From JAUIET01 sp039111475 (GTDB lineage Bacteria; Pseudomonadota; Gammaproteobacteria; Pseudomonadales; JAUIET01): 64,000 nucleotides of DNA. Position numbers and translations under genes: made by a program. The notes under the pieces are model-generated. The model searched no databases and was not told the origin of the DNA. It saw only the letters and a list, made by a program, of their open reading frames with translations. Positions within the stretch are counted from its first letter, which is position 1, and every line of letters starts with the position of its first letter. The DNA lies in NCBI GenBank assembly GCA_039111475.1, contig JBCCIP010000011.1, positions 1 through 64,000 of the forward strand, in the 5' to 3' direction. Positions 30,623 to 40,491 of this stretch are shown in pieces.

Positions 30623-32383
30623 ATGCTTATTCATATACGCAGAAACCTGCATCGGTATTTCGGCGCTTTTCTGTTGATAGTATTTGCGAACAGCGTTGTG
30701 GCCGCAGAACGTAAAGCGGTGAATCTCTCTGTGAGCGGTGTAAACGACGTTCTGAAGCAAAACGTATTGGCGCACTTAAGCGTAAACAAAGCGCTTGATA
30801 AAGACGGTAAATTGTCTGGCGCCTTGGTTCGACGTTTGAGCAAGCGCATTGAAGAACAATCACGAACCGCACTTCAAGCCTATGGTTATTACCAACCCGA
30901 CGTTGCATTTCAGTTGCAGGAAGACGAAGCGTGGACGCTTGGAATTGAGATTGTGCCCGGCCCGCAAACACGGCTGCGCAATGTGCAAATTGATATTGTT
31001 GGCGAAGGCGCCGACGATGATGAATTGCGGAAGATCATTGCCACCTCTGGCCTGAAACAAGGCGTGGCATTAAGTCACGAACGATATTCGGCGTTTAAAA
31101 GTGCAACCGCGAAGATGGCGTATAACCTGGGTTATCTTGACGGGCAGTTTGACAGAAATGAGCTCAGGGTGTTTCCGGAGCAACAAGCCGCCGATGTAAT
31201 ACTGCAGTTCAACACGGGCGAACTGTATTATTTTGGTGCACTTGAAATAGAGCAGGATATTCTAAACGACGAATTCGTCAGGCGCTTCGTCAAGCCAAAA
31301 AAGGGTGAGCATTTCGAAAGCTCCAGACTTGTGCAGTTGCAACTTGCGCTGAGCGAAACAAATTATTTCAGTCATGTTGATGTGGATGTAAGGCGTGAAG
31401 AAGCGGTAGATCAGCGCATACCTGTCACCATAAGCGCGGCCGCGCGCAAAGCGAGTAAATACGTATTTAGCCTGGGATACGGTACCGACACCGGACCTCG
31501 TGCGGGTATTGGTGCTGATTTTCGGCGCGTAAATCGCAGAGGTCATAGACTTAAGAGCCAATTGCAGGTGTCGTCCGTGCAATCCACGCTCGCTGTGCAG
31601 TATCTGGTACCGATTGGCGACGTTAGCAGTGAATTTCTTGATTATACGGCTAATGTTGAGCAGGAAACCGTGAACGACGTTGACGCGACCGAGTACAAAA
31701 TGGGGACCAGTCTGAATCAGAATCGCTGGGGTGGCAGGCGTCGACTCGGTATTGACGTGCTGCATGAGAACTGGTCATTCGGTGATGGCCCAAGTAACAA
31801 TGCGACGATCCTATTGCCCAGTCTCAACTTCACGTTCAAGAATGCCGATGATCCTTTTTTTGCACGACGTGGCTACAGCTACACAGCTCTGCTTCAAGGT
31901 TCTGCAGAGCATTTAGCGTCGGACCTTACTTTCGCGCAGATACAATTGTTTGCCAGTACTGTGTTTTCCCTGGGGGAGCGCAGTCGACTACTGCTTAGGG
32001 GCGAGTTTGGCGCCATAGCCACTGATGATTTTGATGATTTACCACCGTCGCTGCGGTTCTTTGCGGGCGGTTCGCAGAGCGTGCGTGGTTATGGCTACAA
32101 AGATCTAAGCCCACGTGATGCTCAGGGAAATAATATCGGCGGTAAGTACGTGTCGGTACTGAGCGCGGAAGTGGATTACCTCATCCATGAAAATTACGGT
32201 CTTGCGGCGTTTATAGACGCGGGTGATGCAACCAGTGATCCGGTGGAACAGTTCAAGATGGGTGCGGGCGTGGGGTTTCGCTATCGTAGCCCAGTGGGTA
32301 TGTTGCGCTTTGATGTAGCGCATCCGTTTGATGATCCAGATGAATCGTTCAGAATTCATTTGAGTTTCGGAATCGATTTATGA
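30623..32383 (+). CDS. tamA: translocation and assembly module outer-membrane protein TamA
   Basis: This 586-residue Omp85 protein has a signal peptide (FGAFLLIVFANSVVAA), POTRA repeats (about residues 30-265) and a C-terminal beta-barrel. The barrel has FFAGGSQSVRGYGYKDLSP and ends in a strand with terminal aromatic/hydrophobic pattern FRIHLSFGIDL. With TamB it helps insert outer-membrane proteins and move lipids. The length matches the family. It overlaps tamB by four bases. Confidence 0.95.
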   Translation: MLIHIRRNLHRYFGAFLLIVFANSVVAAERKAVNLSVSGVNDVLKQNVLAHLSVNKALDKDGKLSGALVRRLSKRIEEQSRTALQAYGYYQPDVAFQLQEDEAWTLGIEIVPGPQTRLRNVQIDIVGEGADDDELRKIIATSGLKQGVALSHERYSAFKSATAKMAYNLGYLDGQFDRNELRVFPEQQAADVILQFNTGELYYFGALEIEQDILNDEFVRRFVKPKKGEHFESSRLVQLQLALSETNYFSHVDVDVRREEAVDQRIPVTISAAARKASKYVFSLGYGTDTGPRAGIGADFRRVNRRGHRLKSQLQVSSVQSTLAVQYLVPIGDVSSEFLDYTANVEQETVNDVDATEYKMGTSLNQNRWGGRRRLGIDVLHENWSFGDGPSNNATILLPSLNFTFKNADDPFFARRGYSYTALLQGSAEHLASDLTFAQIQLFASTVFSLGERSRLLLRGEFGAIATDDFDDLPPSLRFFAGGSQSVRGYGYKDLSPRDAQGNNIGGKYVSVLSAEVDYLIHENYGLAAFIDAGDATSDPVEQFKMGAGVGFRYRSPVGMLRFDVAHPFDDPDESFRIHLSFGIDL

Positions 32384-35300
32384 CCGCGCGAGCGTTGGCG
32401 AAGTGGTTTGCGATTGTATCGGGTGTGCTGCCGCTGATAGTGGTACTGGCGCTTGCGTTTATTTTATTCACGGAAACTGCTGCAAAATCGGTTTGGCGTG
32501 TTGCCAGCGAGACGGCGCAAGGGCTTAAGGCTGCCGAGGTTTCAGGGCGGCTTGCAGGGCCACTGGAAATACGTGGGCTACACTTCAGCAACGATTCGCT
32601 GACGGTTAACGTTGAGCACGTATTGCTGGATTGGCAGTTGGAAAAATTGTTGTTTGGCGAGTTGCACGTGGGCCGCCTGTACGCCAGCAACGCTCATATT
32701 CACAGCCATGATGAGGCTGCATCAGAATCAGAAACAGACGAAGAGTTCCAGCTACCAGGCAGCTTGCCGCTGCCGGTGATCATCCGCATGGCGGATACAA
32801 AAGTGCATACCCTAGCGTTCCAGTCTGGTGAATCTGCGCCGTTACAATTCGACGCCATTCGTCTGCGTGGTCAGGTGAGCAGCAGCGAAGTTATTATTCG
32901 CACGTTAACGATTAGCGGACCGCAGTTGGAAGCGAACGCGCAGGCATCTGTACAGCTGTGGAAAAATTATCAGACTGACGCCACGATTGGCTGGCGCTAT
33001 GCAGTGCAAGACCTTGCGAACACAGCGGGAACTCTGACCGCTAAAGGTAATCTGGATGGTCTGCGTATTAGCCTGGCAGGCGACGCTGACGAGACTGATT
33101 ATGGCGACTATTCGTTCGCACTGAACGCCCAGGCAAGCACTCAATCTGTGCGTGTCAGTGAGGCTCTGCTCAGCTTGAAAAATTCTGATACAACGGTATC
33201 TGCGAGCGGCGATGTTGATCTGAAAGCAACAGCGCCCACTATGGATGGTCGACTTGACTGGCGGAACCTGCGTTGGCCGTTGCTGGCTGATGCGGATAAT
33301 CCGCCTCAGCTGAGCAGCCCAGCTGGAGGTGCCAGGCTGCAAGGTTCGCTGGATAAGTATGCGATAACACTGGAGGGAGATGTTAGTACACCGTCAGTAC
33401 CTGACGGGCAGCTAAGCATGACGGCCGATGGCGATCAGCAACATTTGAAAATCTCGCAACTTGCTTTGCAGGCCCTGCGCGGTGTTGCGAATGGTTCGGC
33501 GAGCATTCATTGGGTTGATGAGTTTCAATCTCAATTTCAGCTCTCAGGTAAGGGGCTGGATCCAGGCGAGTTGTTTCCGCAATGGCCTGGCTCGGTCACC
33601 TTTCAGTTAGAGGGCCAACAAACAGGTAACCGCGTAGATGTTCCAACATTGAAAGCCGAAGGCACCGTTCGTGAGCAACCAATTAATCTGCGAGCAACTG
33701 CCAGCTACGACGGCAGCGTTGCGCATATTCAAGAGCTTCGCTTTCGAAGCGGAGAGAACCATCTGAACGCCAGTGGGTTGATAGGCGAGCAGCTGGATTT
33801 CAAATGGGATCTTAACAGCCCGGATCTGAGCACGATGCTGCCCGAGGCGCGCGGAGCGCTAAGCAGTACTGGCAGCCTATCTGGTGCGCTGGACACAGCG
33901 CTGGTAGATGCCACGGTAAACGCTAGCAAGCTGCGATACCATGGTTACGGCGCTGAAACTGTGGATGCTGAATTCCGTGTTGATTTGAGTGCCAACTCAG
34001 ACTCCAATCTTTCTCTTTCCGCTAAGTTGCTGCGGATTTCGAATACTCAAATACGGTCGCTGCAGGCGAATGGCAAAGGCAGGCCCGCTGCACACCGCCT
34101 GGCGCTTCAGGCGAACTTGCCAGAGGCAGGGCTGGATGTGCGGCTCCAGGGCGGGCTTGAACATCAGCGCTGGACAGGTCGACTCACCGGCGCCGACATC
34201 AAGCCTGAGCGCTTCCAGGCGTGGTCGCTTCGTGACGATGTTGAACTGATCTTGTCTACCGCCCAGCAATCAGCGACCCCTGCGTGTTGGGACGCGGGGT
34301 CTGCGTCGGTGTGTGTTGAGGGGTCCAGACAAGATCAGTCATCGAGTGCGCGCGTTACTGTGCAAGATTTTTCTCTCAACTATTTGCAACCCATGCTCTC
34401 GCCAAACCTGGAATTTATCGGCACCTTGAGTGCGAAGAGTGATTTCAACAGGGTAAACGCCAGTCAATGGGCTGGCACGGCCACAATAGATACCAGCGCT
34501 ATTCGCGTCACAGCAAATGAACTGGCCGGAATGCAAGGCCTTGAGCTCTTGTCAACAGAGCCTGGCAAACTGAGCGCACACCTTGGATCGAACGGCGGCC
34601 AAGCAAGCTACCAGTTACCGTTTGTGAACGGCGGTGGAATTTCGGGTCAGCTTTCAGTGGCTGAAAGTAACGAGGGCTTTGGTGGTGGCGCATTGAGCGG
34701 AGACCTACAGTTGCACATACCTGAATTAGAAATAGTCGCTGCGTTTGTGCCCGAACTTAAAGCCGTTCAGGGCAAGCTTGTGGCCGACGTCAGCCTGTCA
34801 GGCACGGTGGGCAAACCAGAGCCCACGGGCGAATTGAGCCTGAGCGACGGCTCTGCTGAGCTGAGTACACCTGGGCTGGAAATAAGTGATGTGCAGATGA
34901 AGGCTTCCTTTAATAGAGCGGGTACGCTGGAGTATTCAGGCAGCGCACGCTCGGATGAGGGTAGTTTGACCCTAAAAGGCCGTAGTCAGCTGGGCGGAGA
35001 GATTGCGAGTACGCAGCTTACGCTGCAAGGCGAGCGGTTTCAGCTTTGGAATAACGCGGAAGCGCGTGTGTGGGCATCACCCGATTTAACGATCAGCCAG
35101 CAGGGCAAACGCGTTGAGGTGGCGGGTAAGGTGGCCATTCCAAAAGCCAGAGTAACACCGCAAGAGTTACCTGTTAGTGCCGTGGGTGTGTCGCGCGACC
35201 AAATCATTATTCGAGACACTGAGGATGATGAAAACACAGCGAACACGGATGAAGAATTTGAGGTACACGCGGCAGTTGAGTTAGAGCTGGATGACGACGT

Positions 35301-35991
35301 GTCCGTTGAAGGGTTTGGCTTTAAAGGCGCTATTGAGGGAAATCTAGCGGTACAACAAAATCCTTCCCGACCACTGGTGGCCAAAGGCGAACTGAATATT
35401 GTTAACGGTGAATACCGCGCATACGGTCAGGGGCTCGTGATCGACCGGGGTCAGGTTCTGTTTGCGGGTGGTGCAATTGAGAACCCGGGCATCAGCGTGC
35501 GCGCATTGCGACGACCCGCCGAAAACATTGTCGTGGGCGTGAACGTTCGCGGTGAATTACGCCAGCCTGAGCTGAATTTGTTCTCAGAACCTGGCATGAG
35601 CCAGTCTGATCAGCTGTCTTGGCTGGTGCTGGGACGGCCACTGCAAAACGCTACAGGTGCTGAGAGCGACTACATCACCCAGGCCGCATTGGCGTTGGGC
35701 ATTCGTGGTGGCAACCAATTCACCAAGGGCATTGGCGATTCATTGGGTGTTGATACTTTTGGAATACAAACCGGTACTGGCGAGGCTGGCGCAGCAAGCG
35801 ATGTCAATCAGGCGGCACTGGTGATTGGCAAGTATCTCACTCCAAAGCTATACGTTAGTTATGGCGTTGGTCTTCTGGACGCTGTAAATACTGTCAAATT
35901 ACGCTATTTGATGACTGATCGATGGAATCTTGAGACAGAATCTTCCGCTATTTCCAGTGGTGGTGATGTCAGTTATTCTTTTGAAAAGTGA
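32380..35991 (+). CDS. tamB: translocation and assembly module protein TamB
   Basis: This 1203-residue AsmA-like/DUF490 protein has one N-terminal membrane anchor (about residues 8-28). A very long repetitive beta-strand region follows, and the conserved C-terminal DUF490 domain ends YGVGLLDAVNTVKLRYLMTDRWNLETESS. It spans the periplasm to TamA and probably carries lipids or assists barrel insertion. Start ATG 32380 is inside the tamA stop. Confidence 0.94.
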   Translation: MTARALAKWFAIVSGVLPLIVVLALAFILFTETAAKSVWRVASETAQGLKAAEVSGRLAGPLEIRGLHFSNDSLTVNVEHVLLDWQLEKLLFGELHVGRLYASNAHIHSHDEAASESETDEEFQLPGSLPLPVIIRMADTKVHTLAFQSGESAPLQFDAIRLRGQVSSSEVIIRTLTISGPQLEANAQASVQLWKNYQTDATIGWRYAVQDLANTAGTLTAKGNLDGLRISLAGDADETDYGDYSFALNAQASTQSVRVSEALLSLKNSDTTVSASGDVDLKATAPTMDGRLDWRNLRWPLLADADNPPQLSSPAGGARLQGSLDKYAITLEGDVSTPSVPDGQLSMTADGDQQHLKISQLALQALRGVANGSASIHWVDEFQSQFQLSGKGLDPGELFPQWPGSVTFQLEGQQTGNRVDVPTLKAEGTVREQPINLRATASYDGSVAHIQELRFRSGENHLNASGLIGEQLDFKWDLNSPDLSTMLPEARGALSSTGSLSGALDTALVDATVNASKLRYHGYGAETVDAEFRVDLSANSDSNLSLSAKLLRISNTQIRSLQANGKGRPAAHRLALQANLPEAGLDVRLQGGLEHQRWTGRLTGADIKPERFQAWSLRDDVELILSTAQQSATPACWDAGSASVCVEGSRQDQSSSARVTVQDFSLNYLQPMLSPNLEFIGTLSAKSDFNRVNASQWAGTATIDTSAIRVTANELAGMQGLELLSTEPGKLSAHLGSNGGQASYQLPFVNGGGISGQLSVAESNEGFGGGALSGDLQLHIPELEIVAAFVPELKAVQGKLVADVSLSGTVGKPEPTGELSLSDGSAELSTPGLEISDVQMKASFNRAGTLEYSGSARSDEGSLTLKGRSQLGGEIASTQLTLQGERFQLWNNAEARVWASPDLTISQQGKRVEVAGKVAIPKARVTPQELPVSAVGVSRDQIIIRDTEDDENTANTDEEFEVHAAVELELDDDVSVEGFGFKGAIEGNLAVQQNPSRPLVAKGELNIVNGEYRAYGQGLVIDRGQVLFAGGAIENPGISVRALRRPAENIVVGVNVRGELRQPELNLFSEPGMSQSDQLSWLVLGRPLQNATGAESDYITQAALALGIRGGNQFTKGIGDSLGVDTFGIQTGTGEAGAASDVNQAALVIGKYLTPKLYVSYGVGLLDAVNTVKLRYLMTDRWNLETESSAISSGGDVSYSFEK

Positions 35992-36065
35992 TGTTATGCC
36001 GCTGGTTTTATGAGTCTTTTGGGTCGCGTTCTTAAAATTCAAGACCAAAAAAATATTTTTTTATA

Positions 36066-36095
36066 CTTGAAAATATCATCCTCAACGCAATATCT
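36066..36095 (+). promoter_or_regulatory. sigma-32-like promoter of hsp20
   Basis: CTTGAAA (36066-36072), a 15-base spacer, then CAATATCT. The -35 is the heat-shock consensus; the -10 is a weak match. Confidence 0.5.
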
Positions 36096-36158
36096 ACTCT
36101 GTGTTCGAAACGTGCCTCGGAAAAAGCTGGGGTACATCGTTAGATCCTTGGAGGGCAT

Positions 36159-36584
36159 ATGAACATTTATAGACAAGATCCCTGGCGTTTGTTCAATCAA
36201 CTGCAGGGCGAATTGAGCCGAAATTATTTGCAGCAGGAACCAGAAGGTTCAAGCGCCACAAGTGATTGGACGCCACCGGTAAATATCGTGGAATACGAAG
36301 ACCGTTTTGAGTTGTTTGCGGATGTACCTGGTATTGCGACCGAAGACATTGAAGTAACGCTTGAGAAAGGTGTGTTGGTTATTTCTGGCGAGCGCGAGGT
36401 TAATCCATCGGAAGGTGGGAATTTGAAGCGTAGCGAATGCCAGAGTGGCAGTTTCTACCGGCGCTTTGTGTTGCCAGAGAGCACTGATCCGGACAATGTC
36501 AATGCCAGTGGTAGCAATGGTGTATTGACAGTGACGATACCTAAGTCGCAACCTGCTCAGCCTAGGCGCATCACTATTAACTGA
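36159..36584 (+). CDS. Hsp20 family small heat-shock protein
   Basis: This 141-residue chaperone holds unfolding proteins. The alpha-crystallin domain spans about residues 37-130 (PPVNIVEYEDRFELFADVPGI, VLVISGEREV, FYRRFVLPESTD, NGVLTVTIPK). The C-terminal IxI-type end is ITIN. GGAGG lies just before ATG 36159. It is monocistronic. Confidence 0.94.
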   Translation: MNIYRQDPWRLFNQLQGELSRNYLQQEPEGSSATSDWTPPVNIVEYEDRFELFADVPGIATEDIEVTLEKGVLVISGEREVNPSEGGNLKRSECQSGSFYRRFVLPESTDPDNVNASGSNGVLTVTIPKSQPAQPRRITIN

Positions 36585-36612
36585 CTGGTGGGTGATTTAA
36601 ACCGGCATTAAG

Positions 36613-36764
36613 GCGCATATCGGCTTGCGAGACACGCCGGACCCAAAGCACTCGCAGTGCTCGCGGGGCCGGCTTTACACCCGTCCATGGGGGCTTCCCT
36701 AAAGGACCGACTGTTGGTGTTTTCGTGGTCCCTTTCTCAAACAGTCTCGCAAACTGATATGCGC
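36613..36764. repeat. 152-bp element with 21-bp inverted ends
   Basis: The ends 36613-36633 (GCGCATATCGGCTTGCGAGAC) and 36744-36764 are inverted copies with two mismatches. Inside are a perfect AGCACT-CGC-AGTGCT hairpin and an AAAGGACC/GGTCCCTTT pair. I recall similar intergenic elements with these ends from other marine gammaproteobacteria. It has no coding capacity and fills most of the gap 36585..36868. Confidence 0.7.
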
Positions 36765-36868
36765 GTCAAAATCTCAGTGCCACTGCAGAGATTATATCTT
36801 TTCTGCTTAGGCCACTGACTCAATTTTGCTGTAAGCTGCGCCTATAAAAATTGTTTTGCAGGCAAAGT

Positions 36869-37333
36869 TTGAACAGCTCTCCTGGTGATCCAATAGGCAC
36901 CGAACTACCCAAGCCCTTGATAGGTTGGCGCGAATGGGCGGCTTTGCCAGATTTGGGAATACGCCGCATAAAAGTAAAAGTTGATACTGGTGCTAAAACG
37001 AGCTGCCTGCACGCGTTTAGTATTGAACCCGTTACGCATGAGGGCGCACCATGGCTACGCCTTGGTATTCATCCGCGCCGCGACAGTTTGAAAGAGGTGT
37101 TTTGTGAAACGCCTATCACGGACGAGCGTGGTGTTATGGATTCTGGTGGCCATACGGAAACTCGTTTTGTCATCCAGACAACGCTGCACATGGCGAGTAT
37201 GCAGTATCCGATAGAAATGACTCTCACCAATCGTGACTCCATGCGTTATCGCATGTTGCTTGGCCGCACTGCTATGCGTGGCCATTTTATGGTTGACCCC
37301 GAAGCCGCCTACCTACTTGGTAAACCCCGATGA
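36869..37333 (+). CDS. rimB: RimB-type aspartic/zinc protease family (PF05618)
   Basis: This protein of about 154 residues is of the RimK-associated protease family. It has the retropepsin-like VKVDTGAKTSCLHA, with D39-T40-G41 as the likely active-site triad. It ends MRYRMLLGRTAMRGHFMVDP. In Pseudomonas, RimB with RimA and RimK tunes glutamate tailing of ribosomal protein S6. The start TTG 36869 is preferred (AGG site), with TTG 36851 as an alternative. It overlaps rimK by four bases. Confidence 0.83.
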   Translation: MNSSPGDPIGTELPKPLIGWREWAALPDLGIRRIKVKVDTGAKTSCLHAFSIEPVTHEGAPWLRLGIHPRRDSLKEVFCETPITDERGVMDSGGHTETRFVIQTTLHMASMQYPIEMTLTNRDSMRYRMLLGRTAMRGHFMVDPEAAYLLGKPR

Positions 37334-38235
37334 AAATTGCGATTCTTTCCCGAAATCCTGATTTGTATTCCACCCGACGTTTAAGAGAGGCAGCTGTTGA
37401 GCGCGGGCATGAGGTGCGAACGCTGGATGTGTTGCGTTGTTATATGAACATTAATGTGCAGAACCCAAGCATTCATACCCGTGGTGAAGAGCTGCCGCAT
37501 TTTGACGCAGTGATTCCACGAATTGGTGCGTCGGTGACGTTTTACGGTGCTGCGGTGTTGCGCCAGTTTGAGATGCTGGGAACGTATCCGTTGAACGAGT
37601 CAGTGGCGATCACTCGTTCGCGAGACAAGCTGCGATCTATGCAATTGCTGTCGCGCAAGGGCATTGGCTTACCAGTGACAGGTTATGCAAGTAAACCCAG
37701 TGACATTCCCGATCTGATCGATATGGTCGGCGGGACGCCCTTGGTGATTAAATTGCTTGAGGGCACGCAAGGCATTGGTGTGGTGCTGGCGGAAACGCGT
37801 AAGGCTGCTGAGTCGGTGATTGAAGCGTTTATGGGCGTGAAAGCAAACATCATGGTGCAGGAATATATTAAGGAAGCCGGTGGTGCGGACATTCGTTGTT
37901 TTGTGGTGGGCAATAAGGTGGTCGCTGCGATGAAGCGTCAGGCACCTGCTGGTGAGTTTCGGTCTAATTTGCATCGCGGTGGTACGGCAACGCTGGTTAA
38001 GTTGCATCCCTCTGAGCGGGCAACGGCTGTGCGTGCGGCGAAAACAATGGGGTTGAATGTGGCGGGTGTGGACATTTTGCGCTCCAACCATGGACCTGTG
38101 GTGATGGAAGTAAACTCTTCGCCTGGTTTGGAAGGCATTGAGCATGCCAGTGGCAAAGATGTGGCCGGACAAATTATTGAATATATGGAAGAGAATGCGC
38201 GCCCTAAGCGCACAAGAACCAAAGGTAAAGGTTGA
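37330..38235 (+). CDS. rimK: RimK ATP-grasp glutamate ligase
   Basis: This 301-residue ATP-grasp ligase adds glutamates to the C-terminus of ribosomal protein S6. It has MKIAILSRNPDLYSTRRL at the start, SRDKLRSMQLLSRKGIGLP, the ATP-binding PLVIKLLEGTQGIGV, and the metal site VVMEVNSSPGLEGIE. It lies between the RimB-type protease and a succinylglutamate desuccinylase-like gene, all touching or overlapping, so the three are one operon. Confidence 0.95.
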   Translation: MKIAILSRNPDLYSTRRLREAAVERGHEVRTLDVLRCYMNINVQNPSIHTRGEELPHFDAVIPRIGASVTFYGAAVLRQFEMLGTYPLNESVAITRSRDKLRSMQLLSRKGIGLPVTGYASKPSDIPDLIDMVGGTPLVIKLLEGTQGIGVVLAETRKAAESVIEAFMGVKANIMVQEYIKEAGGADIRCFVVGNKVVAAMKRQAPAGEFRSNLHRGGTATLVKLHPSERATAVRAAKTMGLNVAGVDILRSNHGPVVMEVNSSPGLEGIEHASGKDVAGQIIEYMEENARPKRTRTKGKG

Positions 38236-39279
38236 GTGAGTAAACGTGAAGACTTTGTGTTGGCCGGTGAAAGTGTTGCAGCGGGCCAGCGCAAACAGGT
38301 AAGAATTCCAGCCGTACGCTTATACACAAACACCCCGGTTGATCTTGTTGTTGACGTTATCCATGGCAGGCGTCCTGGCCCGGTGTTGCTGGTCACCGCG
38401 GCAATGCATGGTGACGAACTGAACGGCGTCGAAATTTGTCGCCAGTTGGCCAGGCGGAAGCTGTTGCAAAATTTGCGCGGCACGCTGCTGTTGGTGCCGG
38501 TTGTGAATACTCTTGGCTACATTCAACAGAGTCGTTACTTACCTGATAGGCGCGATTTAAATCGCTGTTTTCCGGGTTGGGCGAATGGCTCGCTGGGTGG
38601 CCGTCTTGCGTACATCATCAGAACGGAGTTGCTGTCGGTCGCCACGCATGTGATAGACCTGCATACCGGGGCTATCCACCGCAGTAATTTGCCGCAGATT
38701 CGGGCCGACCTTGATGATGAAACCACTCTTGAAATGGCCGAAGCGTTTGGTGTACCCGTTATTATTGATTCCAAAACGAGGGACGGATCGTTTCGGGAGT
38801 GCGCCGCGGATCAGGGTGTTCCCTTAATTTTGTATGAAGCAGGTGAGGCGCTGAGACTGGACAATGCGGCCATTAAAGCCGGTGTACGCGGTATTCAGCG
38901 TGTGATGCGCGCGCTGAATATGCTACCTGCGAACCAGAAACCGCCTAAAAATGCAGATAAACAGCCCACGATCCGGCCCGTGCAGGTGCGGCGCAGTTAC
39001 TGGGTGCGTGCAGACTGCGACGGCATGGTGGTGTCCAGCGTACCACTGGGTCGACGGGTCGCGGAAGATGAAGTGTTATGTACGTTGGCCGGTCCGTTTG
39101 ACGCAGAGCTTAGGCAAATTCGAGCGCCAAGCGACGGGATTATTATTGGCGCCACACAAATTCCAGTGGTGAATGAAGGCGAGGCGTTAATGCACGTGGC
39201 TGAATTTTCACGTCTGCAAAGTGCCGAGACGAGTGTGAATAATTTCCAGGAACGTTTTGTAGATGAGGAAACGGCCTGA
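38236..39279 (+). CDS. succinylglutamate desuccinylase/aspartoacylase family protein
   Basis: This 347-residue M14-type zinc deacylase has AAMHGDELNGVEICRQL (H, E zinc ligands) and a second-site VIDLHTGAIHRSNLPQIRAD. A C-terminal beta-barrel-like domain completes it. Typical substrates are acylated amino acids. Next to RimK it could act on gamma-glutamyl or related products, but this is inference. Its GTG start abuts the rimK stop. Confidence 0.9.
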   Translation: MSKREDFVLAGESVAAGQRKQVRIPAVRLYTNTPVDLVVDVIHGRRPGPVLLVTAAMHGDELNGVEICRQLARRKLLQNLRGTLLLVPVVNTLGYIQQSRYLPDRRDLNRCFPGWANGSLGGRLAYIIRTELLSVATHVIDLHTGAIHRSNLPQIRADLDDETTLEMAEAFGVPVIIDSKTRDGSFRECAADQGVPLILYEAGEALRLDNAAIKAGVRGIQRVMRALNMLPANQKPPKNADKQPTIRPVQVRRSYWVRADCDGMVVSSVPLGRRVAEDEVLCTLAGPFDAELRQIRAPSDGIIIGATQIPVVNEGEALMHVAEFSRLQSAETSVNNFQERFVDEETA

Positions 39280-39298
39280 GCCCAGCTGTGGAAAGGTT

Positions 39299-39601
39299 TT
39301 ACAAAACTCGCAGCAAATTAGACAGTTTTGGATTTGGCTTTTCGGCGGCACGAAATATCAGAATGATATTGCCTATGCGCTGCACCAGTTCGGCATTGTG
39401 CGTCTCGCAAATCTCTTCACTCATGCCTCTTCGCACGGCGCGGTCAGGAATGCTAAGACGCACTTTGATCAACTCATGGTCGTTCAGTGCTCTGTTGAGC
39501 TCGGCATCGATGTTTTCCGTAACGCCATTACCCGCAATAGTGACCACAGGTTTTAGTTTGTGACCAACCGCTTTTAGCTGTTTCTTGTACGCATTATCCA
39601 T
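39299..39601 (-). CDS. yhbY: ribosome-assembly RNA-binding protein YhbY
   Basis: This 100-residue CRM-domain protein binds the large-subunit precursor. It has YKKQLKAVGHKLKPVVTIAGNG and ALNDHELIKVRLSIPDRAVRR. ATG 39601 is chosen, as the longer frame is not supported. It diverges from rlmE, the standard arrangement in gammaproteobacteria. Confidence 0.94.
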   Translation of the reverse strand: MDNAYKKQLKAVGHKLKPVVTIAGNGVTENIDAELNRALNDHELIKVRLSIPDRAVRRGMSEEICETHNAELVQRIGNIILIFRAAEKPNPKLSNLLRVL

Positions 39602-39680
39602 TGAATGCGGCCTGCTGACTCCGGGGCGGCGCATTCTACAGTAAAATCCCATAGACACCATACCTGTGGGCGGACTAACT

Positions 39681-40301
39681 GTGGCTCGATCCAAAACCAG
39701 CGCGCGCGGGCTGAAAGAACATTTTGACGATTACTATGTGAAGCTTGCCCAACAGCAGGGCTGGCGCTCGCGAGCCAGTTTTAAACTGATTGAAATTGAT
39801 GACAAATACCGGCTGCTGAAACCTGGCGCACGGGTAATTGACCTGGGCTCGGCGCCCGGTGGGTGGTCACAAGTGGCCAGTAAGCGCATGGGCTCGGGCG
39901 GTAAAATTGTGGCGGTTGATCTGTTGGAGATGGACGCATTCGCGGACGTTGAATTTATTCAGGGCGATTTCACTGAGCAAGCCATATTTGATCAAATTAT
40001 GACTTCCTTAAATGGGCAGAAAGTTGACCTTGTATTATCAGATATGGCCCCCAATATAAGTGGTATGGCGGCAATTGATCAGCCCAGGGCCATGTATCTC
40101 ATTGAATTGGCGCTGGATTTAGCTGAGCAGGTATTGAAGCCAAACGGCAGTCTGTTGGTTAAGGCTTTTCACGGTGAGGGCTTTGATGAATGGCTGGCCA
40201 TGTGCAAACAACGTTTTTCCAAGGTGCAGTCAATTAAACCGAAGGCGTCCAGACCCCGATCGAGGGAAATTTATCAACTTGCTCAAGGGTTTAGAGGTTG
40301 A
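39681..40301 (+). CDS. rlmE: 23S rRNA 2'-O-ribose methyltransferase
   Basis: This 206-residue enzyme methylates U2552 of 23S rRNA. The SAM site is VIDLGSAPGGWSQVA. The K-D-K-E tetrad is visible in RASFKL, SDMAPN, LVKAFHGEGF and RSREIY. GTG 39681 is preferred, with GTG 39666 as an alternative. It precedes ftsH as in E. coli. Confidence 0.95.
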   Translation: MARSKTSARGLKEHFDDYYVKLAQQQGWRSRASFKLIEIDDKYRLLKPGARVIDLGSAPGGWSQVASKRMGSGGKIVAVDLLEMDAFADVEFIQGDFTEQAIFDQIMTSLNGQKVDLVLSDMAPNISGMAAIDQPRAMYLIELALDLAEQVLKPNGSLLVKAFHGEGFDEWLAMCKQRFSKVQSIKPKASRPRSREIYQLAQGFRG

Positions 40302-40491
40302 TAGCACGCAACAAAGCGATTATTTCAGAATGCGTGTAGATAGAATGTGTAGTACTCTTAATAGGTGTTCTAGGAGAACTCACGGTGTGCAAACTGGTCC
40401 AAACATTACGGGCTGACGTTTTATCATCTGACAACGTGTTAAACACAGTAATGTTTACTGACGACAGCCACCGCCAACCAGGGGTACTGTT

